DNA of 64,000 nt from Pseudomonas sp. A34-9. Its GTDB lineage: Bacteria; Pseudomonadota; Gammaproteobacteria; Pseudomonadales; Pseudomonadaceae. The position numbers and the translations under genes are program-made. The notes under the pieces are model-generated. The model saw only the letters and a program-made list of their open reading frames with translations. It was not told the DNA's origin and ran no database searches. The stretch lies in the NCBI RefSeq assembly GCF_029543085.1, contig NZ_CP119967.1:5420501-5484500 (forward strand), read 5' to 3'. Below are positions 55,345-63,637 of the stretch, piece after piece; position 1 is the stretch's first letter, and every line of letters starts with the position of its first letter.

Positions 55345-55869
55345 ATGAATAGCCATGCCATGGCGCAATCGGCGCCACGCGATACAGAAGGCATTTACCC
55401 CTTCGCCGGTCTTCCCGTGCGACTGGGTTTTCCAGCCAGTGCCGATTTTGAAATCATCCACGATGAGTACGGCACCCCGGTGGCGGTGACAGCGCGGCGC
55501 GAATTCCTGCACACCCAGCGAATGTGCCGGGTGTCAGGGCAATTGCTGCCCTATCGCTGCCGACAGACCCGGCAACTGCTGACGGGCATCCACATTTACG
55601 ACCCGCGCTTCTGCGGATTGATCGAACACGCGTGCGACCCCAACGTATTTCTCGACATGAGCGAGTTATGGCTGTGGGCGCTGAAAGATATCCACAGCGG
55701 GGAACGGTTGACCATGGACTACGCCGCCACCGAAGACAAACTGTCGCACCAGTTCGCCTGCGGTTGCGGTTCCTCACGGTGCCGCGGGTGGATCACCGGT
55801 TTCGACGAACCACCCAGCCTCGAAGGCCAGCGCTTTCTACAGCGCTGGCGGCATTGCGGCTTGCGCTGA
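55345..55869 (+). CDS. SET-domain protein lysine methyltransferase-like
   Basis: 174-residue protein with an apparently complete small SET core. IEHACDPNVFL (93-103) corresponds to the NHSCDPN motif, GERLTMDYA (119-127) to the GEELTFDY motif, and ACGCGSSRCRGWI (138-150) to a post-SET CxCxxxxC zinc element with C139, C141 and C146. SET domains transfer methyl groups from SAM to lysine; the target here is unknown. It is monocistronic, convergent with can, with a palindromic operator in its promoter region. Confidence 0.82.
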   Translation: MNSHAMAQSAPRDTEGIYPFAGLPVRLGFPASADFEIIHDEYGTPVAVTARREFLHTQRMCRVSGQLLPYRCRQTRQLLTGIHIYDPRFCGLIEHACDPNVFLDMSELWLWALKDIHSGERLTMDYAATEDKLSHQFACGCGSSRCRGWITGFDEPPSLEGQRFLQRWRHCGLR

Positions 55870-55889
55870 AAGGCGCGTTGAAAAGCGGA

Positions 55890-56534
55890 TTACACCGCGC
55901 CGACCGGACGCAGACGATACTGCGGCGGCAATTGCTCGAAACCACTGATGGTGGTGTTGAGACTTTTCCAGCGACCGTCCTTGATGCCGTAGATGCAACC
56001 GTGGATCGACAGGCTCTGCCCGCGATGCCAGGCGTTCTGGATGATGCTGGTGTGCGCGACGTTGGCCACTTGCTGGATAACGTTGAGTTCGCACATCCGA
56101 TCAACCTGCTCTTCTTCGGTTGGCAGCTTGGCCAGTTCTTCGCGCTTTTCGTAGTACAGATCGCGAATCGAACGCAGCCAGCCATCAATCAGGCCGAACT
56201 GACGATCCTGCATCGACGCGCGCACACCGCCACAGCCGTAGTGGCCAGTGACGAGGATGTGTTTGACCTTGAGTACGTCGACCGCGTACTGGATCACCGA
56301 CAGACAGTTAAGGTCGGTGTGCAGCACGACGTTGGCGACGTTGCGGTGCACGAACAGATCGCCCGGCAGCATGCCGACGATCTCGTTGGCCGGCACACGC
56401 GCATCGGAACAACCGATCCACAGGTATTCAGGGGTTTGCTGACGCGCCAGCTTGGCGAAGAAATCCGGGTCTTCCTTGGTGATCGCGTCAGCCCAACGCT
56501 CGTTGTTATCAATCAGGTCTTGTAAGTCATGCAT
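55890..56534 (-). CDS. can: Beta-class carbonic anhydrase
   Basis: Interconverts CO2 and bicarbonate in the cytosol. The 214-residue zinc enzyme has the ligands C42, H98 and C101 and the D44-R46 dyad (IGCSDARVPANEI, VTGHYGCGGV). The ATG at 56534 (MHDLQDLIDNNERW) matches the E. coli Can start. In PAO1 its orthologue lies near ychF, so this gene marks the return to conserved order. Confidence 0.95.
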   Translation of the reverse strand: MHDLQDLIDNNERWADAITKEDPDFFAKLARQQTPEYLWIGCSDARVPANEIVGMLPGDLFVHRNVANVVLHTDLNCLSVIQYAVDVLKVKHILVTGHYGCGGVRASMQDRQFGLIDGWLRSIRDLYYEKREELAKLPTEEEQVDRMCELNVIQQVANVAHTSIIQNAWHRGQSLSIHGCIYGIKDGRWKSLNTTISGFEQLPPQYRLRPVGAV

Positions 56535-56675
56535 GCTGTAAGGCCTCAAGAAAGATGCGCTGGTATGACAGACGACCGCCCGTCGGGGTCACGCCGCCAC
56601 CGCAAGTGATTTCATTGGAATTCTCGTGTGCCCGGTGAGTCCACCTAAGTAAGGCCCACAGTATGAGGAATTGCC

Positions 56676-57080
56676 ATGACTGATTCACGACGTCCCTACG
56701 ATGCGGTGCAACCAGAACCCATTGATGATAACGAAGACCGCATGGGTTCGGTGCATGAGCTGGATTTCGACGAAGACCAACCCAGCGCGAAAATCGGTGA
56801 TGAGATCCCGGAGCGTGAGCGCGAGCAGTTGATGCCGCGTGAGCGGGTGCGCGAGGCCGGGATGACCGGGGCTTCGGTGAATGATCATGAGCCGACGGAC
56901 GATGACATGAGCCCGGAAACGCTGATTCATGAAGACGGTGCGCGGGACGCCGAAGAGGCTGGCGAAGACAATCCGGCGGACTGGGATTTGAGCCTGGTCG
57001 ATGAAGATGACATCGGCGGCGGTAATGGGCTGGATGAGGCGGAGCTGGCGCGGCGCGATCCGCTGGATGGCAACCGCTAA
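56676..57080 (+). CDS. Acidic hypothetical protein
   Basis: 134-residue, strongly acidic, probably disordered protein (DEDQPSAKIGDEIPERERE, HEPTDDDMSPETLIHEDG). Pseudomonads often have it annotated as serine kinase/phosphatase, but I see no kinase or phosphatase motif. GAGGAATTGCC lies before the ATG. It is divergent from can. Confidence 0.75.
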   Translation: MTDSRRPYDAVQPEPIDDNEDRMGSVHELDFDEDQPSAKIGDEIPEREREQLMPRERVREAGMTGASVNDHEPTDDDMSPETLIHEDGARDAEEAGEDNPADWDLSLVDEDDIGGGNGLDEAELARRDPLDGNR

Positions 57081-57093
57081 GAGTTCCGATCCC

Positions 57094-57178
57094 CTGTAGG
57101 AGCTGCCGAAGGCTGCGATCATTTGATCTTGACCTAAAAACAAAATCAAAAGATCGCAGCCTGCGGCAGCTCCTACAG
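57094..57178. repeat. REP-type inverted pair (GATCGCAG family)
   Basis: CTGTAGGAGCTGCCGAAGGC and inverted GCAGCTCCTACAG arms with a spacer containing TTGACCTAAAAACAAAATC. It lies between the convergent acidic-protein gene and rimI. Confidence 0.85.
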
Positions 57179-57185
57179 AGCAGTG

Positions 57186-57638
57186 TCAGTCAACCAGGGT
57201 GCAGGCCATGACCACGGCATCTTCACGCCCGCCCACCGCCGGATAGTAATCCCGACGCCGGCCGATCTCGTTAAAGCCATAACGCTCGTACAATTTGAAC
57301 GCCGCTGTATTGCTGTCACGCACTTCCAGAAAACACTCCCGCGCCTGCGCCGCATAGGCCCGCGACATCAGATGCTCGAGCAGCGTCAGCCCCAATCCAC
57401 GTCCCTGATTCTCAGGTTTGACGGTGATATTGAGCAGGTGCGCCTCATCCAGAATGATCTGCACCACCCCGTGGCCAACCTGTTGCTGCCCTTCGAACAT
57501 CAGCCAGATCTGGTACTTGCCCAGCCCATCCAGAAAAATCCCGCGGGTCCACGGATGGCTGTAAGCGGCGTACTCGATTTTCAGCACGGTTTCCAGATCC
57601 GCCTCGGTCATCGGGCGGAACGATACAGCGTCACTCAT
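57186..57638 (-). CDS. rimI: Ribosomal protein S18-alanine N-acetyltransferase
   Basis: GNAT acetyltransferase that acetylates the N-terminal Ala of S18. The 150-residue protein has the acetyl-CoA loop NQGRGLGLTLLEHL and the ending ECFLEVRDSNTAAFKLYERYGF typical of RimI. It overlaps the end of holD by 8 bp, the holD-rimI arrangement also seen in E. coli. Confidence 0.93.
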   Translation of the reverse strand: MSDAVSFRPMTEADLETVLKIEYAAYSHPWTRGIFLDGLGKYQIWLMFEGQQQVGHGVVQIILDEAHLLNITVKPENQGRGLGLTLLEHLMSRAYAAQARECFLEVRDSNTAAFKLYERYGFNEIGRRRDYYPAVGGREDAVVMACTLVD

Positions 57639-58416
57639 TCGATTCTTTCCAGCGCGCCATCAGCCGACGCATGGCTTGCCACACAGCGGCCTTGCGCTGT
57701 GGCTCTTCCATTAACAATTCCAGACCGGGAATGGCCCAGGCCGAGCCCAGACCTTCGATCTGCAATTCACGATTGAACGCTTCGGCGTCCGCTTCACCAG
57801 CAAAACGCACCGCTGGCAGGCCGATCAGCCACAGGCAGGCACACGGTGCGGCCTCCATTTGCACGGAAAGAAACCCCTGCACGAAATCGCGCGCCGCTTC
57901 CGGGCCTTGATCCATGGTGCCGCGATTGAGCCACGGCCAACGCACAGGCTCGCCGACAATTTGCGGTGCATCCGGCAGACCGGCGGCGCGCAGCATGTCT
58001 TTGAGCAGCAAATACGCGGGATCACGGCTCTGGAACGGTTCGCCGGTGGGTAACTCGACCAGCAGCAGGCAACGCCCGGCGCGCAGTAATTGCAGGGCGA
58101 AACGCGGTGGCGGCACCGGTGCCGGTTTGCTGACGACTGGCGTGTCGTCGGCCTCTTCCACCGGTTTGGCGTTGGTTCGCGTGCTGGCCGGCGAAGGGCG
58201 CGGCACCTCGATCTTCGGCCGTTCACTCGGACGCGCAGTCGGTGCTGCCGGTGCTTCGGCCTGCGGCGCGAGCACCATCGGCGCCTCTACCTCGGGCTCG
58301 GGCATGTCCAGCAGCTCGGGCCGCGACGGTGCGGCGAAAGGCAATTCGGTGCGCGGCAGCCAATTGACCACCTGCATGGCGTTCAAATAGGCGCGGCGGC
58401 GGGACTCGATTAGCAA
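57631..58416 (-). CDS. holD: DNA polymerase III psi subunit (cryptic pseudomonad HolD)
   Basis: 261-residue protein. The N-terminal segment RRRAYLNAMQVVNWLPR resembles RRDWQLQQLGITQWSLRR of E. coli psi, the chi/tau-binding clamp-loader accessory subunit. A Pro/Ala-rich linker (about 35-105) then leads to a C-terminal domain ending AAVWQAMRRLMARWKESNE. From memory this locus (PA4679) was shown to encode the cryptic psi of pseudomonads. To keep the conserved N-terminus I use the TTG at 58416; ATG 58377 would delete part of it. A DnaA box lies just upstream. It overlaps rimI. Confidence 0.8.
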   Translation of the reverse strand: MLIESRRRAYLNAMQVVNWLPRTELPFAAPSRPELLDMPEPEVEAPMVLAPQAEAPAAPTARPSERPKIEVPRPSPASTRTNAKPVEEADDTPVVSKPAPVPPPRFALQLLRAGRCLLLVELPTGEPFQSRDPAYLLLKDMLRAAGLPDAPQIVGEPVRWPWLNRGTMDQGPEAARDFVQGFLSVQMEAAPCACLWLIGLPAVRFAGEADAEAFNRELQIEGLGSAWAIPGLELLMEEPQRKAAVWQAMRRLMARWKESNE

Positions 58417-58428
58417 GGGTCGGCCACT

Positions 58429-58437
58429 TGTGGATAA
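58429..58437 (-). promoter_or_regulatory. Consensus DnaA box upstream of holD
   Basis: TTATCCACA on the minus strand, an exact DnaA box, ends 12 nt before the proposed holD start. It lies in the 192-bp divergent region between the replisome psi gene and the condensin operon mksFEB, so DnaA could influence either. Function is inferred from sequence only. Confidence 0.55.
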
Positions 58438-58608
58438 CTGAAGTGCGCTGATTCTACCGCCCTTCGCTCAAGATCGCCCGTTGTTGATCGATAGACTTGA
58501 CCAACACCCTGTACCCATAGAAAGCAACAGTCCGTCCCAAGAGTGAATCGCATCCTTCGTGATGCAGTACAATCGCCGCTTTTCATTGCCAACCAGCCGG
58601 GCATTCCG

Positions 58609-59901
58609 ATGATCGAACCCAAGCGCGTCTTGCGCGCCCTCGCTGAACACTGGGCACTGCTTGAGCCGCTGTGTGAGCACTTCGACCAAGGCACATTGAG
58701 CCTTAACGAACTGCGCGCGCAACTGGCCGCCCAACAACTGGACAGCACACCGCAGGACATCACCAGCCTGCTCGACGTGTGGATTCGCCTCGATATTCTG
58801 ATTCCGGTGGCGAAAAGCCCGAACCGTTTCGAGCTGAACGCGCAGATTCACGATTTCCTCGCTTACTTGCGCCGTGAACACCGCTTGGGCCTGTGCCTGG
58901 AAATCGAAGCCTATCTGCGCCACCTCGAGCGTCTGGCCGGGTACATCCAGGACGCGTTCGACATCCGCGACGGCCACGACCTCGCGCGCCAGTTGCGCCT
59001 GCTCGACATGCGTGTACGCGACGTGCTGAAGAAGCTCGACAACGACGAACAGGCCTTGGTCGCCGTCGCCGAACGTGCGAAGACCAGCGACCGGCAAATT
59101 CCGCTGCGTCAGCGTTACGCCGAAGTGCTGGCGACCTGGGACGAATACGTCGAGCCGATGATCGATCTGGTAAACGCCGACGGCGCCTTCGAACAAGGCG
59201 TGCGCAAGGTCGAAACCGTATTGCTGAAGATGCTCAGCGAACAGCAACGCCTCGGCCATCTGGTCGATGACGACATGCTGCTGCGCACCCACGCGCGCAT
59301 CCTCGAAATGCAGACCAGCGCCCAGCTGACGTTGCGTCATGCCCGCGAACTGCTGCTGCCGCTGCGTGAAGAAGCGCGTCGGCACAACGCCGTGACCCGT
59401 GGCGCCGCACTCGCTCTGGCGGCCATTCGCCGCAAAGGCATTGATGCCGTGCCGCAAGCGGCGATGCCGCTGTTTACCCGCCCGCAGAGCACCTTCCTTG
59501 GCAGCGCCAGTCAGGTCGAAGCCTACGTTTATGCCCTGGCGCGATTCGAGCCGAAACCGGCGCGCTTCCCGAAAGCGCACAAAACCCAGAAAGGCGAAGC
59601 CCCACGCGCACCGCGCACCGTGCGCGAGATGGTCGACCGTTGCGAAGAAGCCCTGCCGATGCCGGATCTGATGACCTGGCTGCTGGAGCAGGAACCGGAC
59701 GGCGCCACCGACGAATTGCTCTACTGGTTCTCGCGCCTGTCGCGGGAAAAACGCTTCAAGCGCGAGCGTCTGGAACGCCGCGAATACCACACTCATGAGC
59801 ACCAGGTCAGCCTGCGCTCCTTCGCCCTGCTCTCGGCCAGCGACAGCGCCGCCGAGGATTCTGCGAGCGCCCTCTCTGCAGGTACTGCAAATGCAACTTG
59901 A
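58609..59901 (+). CDS. mksF: Condensin subunit MksF (kleisin)
   Basis: 430-residue kleisin of the MukBEF-like Mks condensin (JetA in Wadjet naming). It starts MIEPKRVLRALAEHW with a winged-helix N-terminus (LSLNELRAQLAAQQLDSTPQDITSLLDVWIRL), followed by a long helical region (DNDEQALVAVAERAKTSD) and a C-terminal domain that binds the MksB head. A TACAAT at 58568 may be its -10. It overlaps mksE by 11 bp. Confidence 0.87.
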   Translation: MIEPKRVLRALAEHWALLEPLCEHFDQGTLSLNELRAQLAAQQLDSTPQDITSLLDVWIRLDILIPVAKSPNRFELNAQIHDFLAYLRREHRLGLCLEIEAYLRHLERLAGYIQDAFDIRDGHDLARQLRLLDMRVRDVLKKLDNDEQALVAVAERAKTSDRQIPLRQRYAEVLATWDEYVEPMIDLVNADGAFEQGVRKVETVLLKMLSEQQRLGHLVDDDMLLRTHARILEMQTSAQLTLRHARELLLPLREEARRHNAVTRGAALALAAIRRKGIDAVPQAAMPLFTRPQSTFLGSASQVEAYVYALARFEPKPARFPKAHKTQKGEAPRAPRTVREMVDRCEEALPMPDLMTWLLEQEPDGATDELLYWFSRLSREKRFKRERLERREYHTHEHQVSLRSFALLSASDSAAEDSASALSAGTANAT

Positions 59902-60592
59902 TCTTTCCGAACTGTCGCAACTCGCGCCGATCTTCCGCGAGTTGTTCAAGGGTTACCACGTCAGCCGCCGCGACCCGGAGCTGTACGCGCAACTGTCGAA
60001 CTTCCAGGATCAATACCGCACGCTGTTCAAGGCGCTGGGGTTTGAACTGGTCTGCGATACCCGTGGTTTCTACTACTTCGTGCCGGACATGGCCGCCGCA
60101 GCGGTGAACAAGACTGCCCAGCGTCTGGCGCTGTTTACTTTTATCCTCGTCGAGCATCTGGCCGACCAGGGCCGCGATCCGATCGCCGTGCTCGATGGCG
60201 GCAGCCTCGGCCGCGAAGAGTTGCCGTCGCTACTGGAGAAATACCGCGACCTGTTCATTCAGGCCGAAGTGCAAACGGTTGAAGAACTCGAAGAAAAGAT
60301 CATGCGCCGCATGACTCAACTCGGTTTCGCCGGCGAAGAAAACGGCGTGTATCGCTTCCTGCCGCCGATGCACCGTTTCCTCGACGTCTGCCTGTCGGTG
60401 CAGCAAGACCGTGATCTGGCAGCCAGCGTGCACAGCGTATTGCCGCTGCCGGCGCCGGTGCTGATCGATGAAGCGGCGGAAGCCAAATTCCTCGAAACCG
60501 ACGATCCGCTCGATCTTTCCGAATTTGAAGAGGAAAGCGAAGAAGACGCACTGGCCCGCGCCATTGCCGAAGAACAGGAGTCCGACGCATGA
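59891..60592 (+). CDS. mksE: Condensin subunit MksE
   Basis: 233-residue accessory subunit that binds the kleisin and DNA (JetB in Wadjet naming). Winged-helix features are seen in QTVEELEEKIMRRMTQLGFAGEENGVYRFLPPMHRFLD. The C-terminus is very acidic (DLSEFEEESEEDALARAIAE). The ATG at 59891 lies inside the end of mksF; its stop overlaps the mksB start (ATGA). Confidence 0.87.
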   Translation: MQLDLSELSQLAPIFRELFKGYHVSRRDPELYAQLSNFQDQYRTLFKALGFELVCDTRGFYYFVPDMAAAAVNKTAQRLALFTFILVEHLADQGRDPIAVLDGGSLGREELPSLLEKYRDLFIQAEVQTVEELEEKIMRRMTQLGFAGEENGVYRFLPPMHRFLDVCLSVQQDRDLAASVHSVLPLPAPVLIDEAAEAKFLETDDPLDLSEFEEESEEDALARAIAEEQESDA

Positions 60593-63429
60593 GCCAGGAA
60601 CGCTACGGCATCCGCCGCTTTGCCCTTTTGAACACCGCCGGTTACAGCCTCGGCCTGTTCCCGCTGGAAGAACCGTTGTCGGTCTACGGCGCGAACAACC
60701 TTGGTAAATCGGCGTCGATCAACGCCTTGCAGTTCCCGATCCTGGCGCGCATGTCCGACATGAGCTTCGGCAAGTACAGCCTCGAACAATCGCGGCGTTT
60801 CTACTTCGCGTCCGACACCAGCTACATCCTCGTCGAAGTGAACCTGCCGCACGGCCCGCACGTGATCGGCGTGGTCGGTCGTGGCCCGGGCGGTGGTTTC
60901 GGTCACCAGTTCTTCGCCTACGCCGGCAAGCTTGATCTGGCGCATTACCAGAAGAACGACACCTGCCTGCGCCAGAAAGAGCTGTTCAGCAACCTTGAGA
61001 AAGAAGGCCTGAAAGCCTACGAACTCAAGCCGGATGAGCTGCGTCGTTTGCTGGTCGGTGGTCACACGTCGATCCCGCTCGACCTGACGCTGATCCCGCT
61101 GCGCTCCACCAGTGAGCAGAGCCTGAAGACCTTCCGCGCGCTGTTCATCAACCTGCTGCACATGCGCGAAATCACTGCAGCCAAGTTGAAGCAGTTGTTC
61201 CTCGATGCCTTCGAACACAGCTTGCGTTCCGGCAGCGTCGATTACATCGCCGCGTGCGAAGAAGCCTTCCGCGACGTGCGCCGGATGGAACAGGACTACA
61301 ACTCGCTGGTGGCTGCCGGCCCGTTGGTTGAAGCACTGGCCAACGGCGTGAAACAGCGCGACGTGCTGCGCGGCAAGCTGCATCGCCTGTCGCCGCTGCT
61401 CGACTCGCTGCTCGGCACCTGGTCGGACTACGCCAGTGCGCGCAAGGAAGAGCTGACGATTCAGGCCGACCATTACCGTGGCGAGCAGGACAGCCTGCAA
61501 AACGATCAGCGCGGCGGCACCCAGGAACTGATGCGCCTGGAGCGGGAAATTTCCGGCATCCAGCGCTGGCTCGGCGAGCTGTCGGTGTTGAAGAATCGCT
61601 TCGCCCTGGTCGACGACGTCAAAGTGCTGGAGCAACAATTGCTCGCTGCCAAAGATGCCCACGACGAATTGGCTGGCGCCTTGGCGCAATCGCGTCAGTT
61701 CAGCGCTGAAGATCTGGAAGAGCGCGTGCGCGATCTGGAAAAACGCCTGAAGTCGGTGAAGCAGCAACTCGATCATGCCGACAACAACAGCTACGCCCGC
61801 CTGCGCGAAGAGTTCTCGCAACAAGACGTCGAGCGTCTGATGCGCCTGTTCAACAGCGCGCTGTTCAGCCTGCCGCTGGGCGAACACGGCATCACCCTCG
61901 ACGACGACGGCGAGTGGGTGAAGTCGGTTGAGCTGATTCTCGATGGCTTCAAAGGCGAGCGCTTTGAAGTGCCGGGCCTGTCGATCGACATCTCGCACAT
62001 CGAGCCGCCGGCCCTGCAAGCCCTGGCCGACCGTGCCGCGTTGCGCGATCAGAAAGAGCGTCTGGAAAAAGAGCTGAAACAGCTCAAGACCCAACAGGCC
62101 GTGGCCGCCGACCGCGCCGCGAGCAAGACTCAGACCGAAGCGCTTTATCAGCAAGTGCTGGATGCGCAGAAAGCACTGGAAGATTTCCGCCGCACGCAGA
62201 CCCTGAGCGCTGAAGAAGGCGACAAGCTCGAGCAACTGGCGCAGATGGAAGGCGCGCAGGACGAACTCAAGCGCTCCAGTGATGCTTTCACCGAACGCGT
62301 CCAGCAACTGTCGGCCAAGCTGCAACTGGTCGGCCGGCAGATCGCTGACATGGAAGCCAAGCAGCGCACCCTCGACGATGCGCTGCGCCGCCGTCAGTTG
62401 TTGCCGGCAGATTTGCCGTTCGGTACGCCGTTCATGGATCCGGTCGACGATTCGATGGACAACCTGCTGCCGCTGCTCAACGACTATCAGGACAGCTGGC
62501 AAGGCCTGCTGCGCGCCGATGGCCAGATCGAAGCGCTGTACGCGCAGGTGCGCCTCAAAGGCGTGGCCAAGTTCGACAGCGAAGACGACATGGAGCGCCG
62601 TCTGTCGCTGCTGATCAACGCTTACGCGCACCGTACCGATGAAGCGCTGACCTTGGGCAAGGCCCGTCGCGCGGCGGTCACCGACATCGCCCGCACGCTG
62701 CGCAACATCCGCAGCGACTACGACAGCCTCGAACATCAATTGGCGCTGTTCAACCGCGAGATCAACAAGCGTCAAGTCTCCAACCTGCAGAGCTTCCGCA
62801 TCGTCCTTGCGCCGAACAAGGAAGCGCTCAAGCACATCGACCAGATCATCCACAGCGCCGGTCAGTACGAAGAAGGCGAAACCCTCTCCGTATTCGATCT
62901 GAGCCAAAGCGCCGAGCAGGACAACAAGAACGAAGAGGCCAAGGAATACCTGGCGCGGCTGGTGGCGGCCAACCACAACCAGCTCGGCCTCAAGGACTTG
63001 TTCGAACTGGCGTTCGAGATCACCAAGGTCAACGGCCAGCCAGTGATCCACACCGACATCGACGGCGCGGCGTCCAACGGTACGACCATGACCATCAAGG
63101 CGCTGACCAACATGTACTTGTTGCTGCACTTGATGGATCGCGATCTGGCCGGTCGCGTGCGTCTGCCGTACTACCTCGACGAGGCGGCGGACATCGATGA
63201 GAAGAACCAGGCCGCATTGCTGGAAACCAGCCTGCAACTGGGCTTCGTGCCGATTCTGGCGAGTGTGAAGCCGCAGGTCTGCGCCAGTGTTGCTATCGAC
63301 CTGGAAGGCGGCAGCGGCCCGGCCGGGATCTACATTGATGAGGCGGACTGGAAGTACATCCGTCGCCATGATGTGGTGAAGGCGACGCTGAATGTTGAGG
63401 CGGATGAGCCGGAGCTGGATGCGGTTTGA
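60589..63429 (+). CDS. mksB: Condensin SMC-like ATPase MksB
   Basis: 946-residue MukB-like ATPase. Walker A GANNLGKS is at 34-41 and the distal signature region ASNGTTMTIKALTNMYLLLH and Walker B RLPYYLDEAADID lie near residues 820-870. Long coiled-coil arms (about 280-420 and 490-600) are joined by a hinge. With MksE and MksF it forms a loop-extruding complex acting on chromosome structure. The nuclease MksG/JetD that defines plasmid-defence Wadjet operons does not follow; a terminator does. Confidence 0.92.
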   Translation: MSQERYGIRRFALLNTAGYSLGLFPLEEPLSVYGANNLGKSASINALQFPILARMSDMSFGKYSLEQSRRFYFASDTSYILVEVNLPHGPHVIGVVGRGPGGGFGHQFFAYAGKLDLAHYQKNDTCLRQKELFSNLEKEGLKAYELKPDELRRLLVGGHTSIPLDLTLIPLRSTSEQSLKTFRALFINLLHMREITAAKLKQLFLDAFEHSLRSGSVDYIAACEEAFRDVRRMEQDYNSLVAAGPLVEALANGVKQRDVLRGKLHRLSPLLDSLLGTWSDYASARKEELTIQADHYRGEQDSLQNDQRGGTQELMRLEREISGIQRWLGELSVLKNRFALVDDVKVLEQQLLAAKDAHDELAGALAQSRQFSAEDLEERVRDLEKRLKSVKQQLDHADNNSYARLREEFSQQDVERLMRLFNSALFSLPLGEHGITLDDDGEWVKSVELILDGFKGERFEVPGLSIDISHIEPPALQALADRAALRDQKERLEKELKQLKTQQAVAADRAASKTQTEALYQQVLDAQKALEDFRRTQTLSAEEGDKLEQLAQMEGAQDELKRSSDAFTERVQQLSAKLQLVGRQIADMEAKQRTLDDALRRRQLLPADLPFGTPFMDPVDDSMDNLLPLLNDYQDSWQGLLRADGQIEALYAQVRLKGVAKFDSEDDMERRLSLLINAYAHRTDEALTLGKARRAAVTDIARTLRNIRSDYDSLEHQLALFNREINKRQVSNLQSFRIVLAPNKEALKHIDQIIHSAGQYEEGETLSVFDLSQSAEQDNKNEEAKEYLARLVAANHNQLGLKDLFELAFEITKVNGQPVIHTDIDGAASNGTTMTIKALTNMYLLLHLMDRDLAGRVRLPYYLDEAADIDEKNQAALLETSLQLGFVPILASVKPQVCASVAIDLEGGSGPAGIYIDEADWKYIRRHDVVKATLNVEADEPELDAV

Positions 63430-63450
63430 TCGGCGTTAGCTAAAGGCATA

Positions 63451-63488
63451 AAAAGGGCCGCGATCTGTTTGGATCGCGGCCCTTTTTT
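63451..63488 (+). terminator. Rho-independent terminator after mksB
   Basis: GGGCCGCGATC and GATCGCGGCCC form an 11-bp stem, flanked by A and T runs (extended AAAA/TTTT pairing), and end in six T residues. It closes the mksFEB operon and shows that no fourth gene follows in it. Confidence 0.93.
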
Positions 63489-63522
63489 ATGGCTTGGGGT
63501 TTGTGCTGAACGCTGAGGCCTT

Positions 63523-63613
63523 TTCGCGAGCAGGCTCGCTCCCACAGGGATCAGTTTGGAACCCAATTTTGGGTACTCCACACATCCACTGTGGGAGCGA
63601 GCCTGCTCGCGAA
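63523..63613. repeat. REP-type inverted pair (GTGGGAGCGAGC family)
   Basis: TTCGCGAGCAGGCTCGCTCC and its inverted GGAGCGAGCCTGCTCGCGAA flank a spacer that itself contains a small palindrome, ACCCAATTTTGGGT. It sits between the convergent mksB and pqiB genes. Confidence 0.87.
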
Positions 63614-63637
63614 GGCATCCTTACAGACGCCCCAAGG

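Noticed and set aside
60316..63369. 1017-codon open frame antisense to mksE and mksB
   Set aside because: It lies opposite clear condensin genes, with low-complexity Gln/Val/Leu translation and no start context; a composition artefact.
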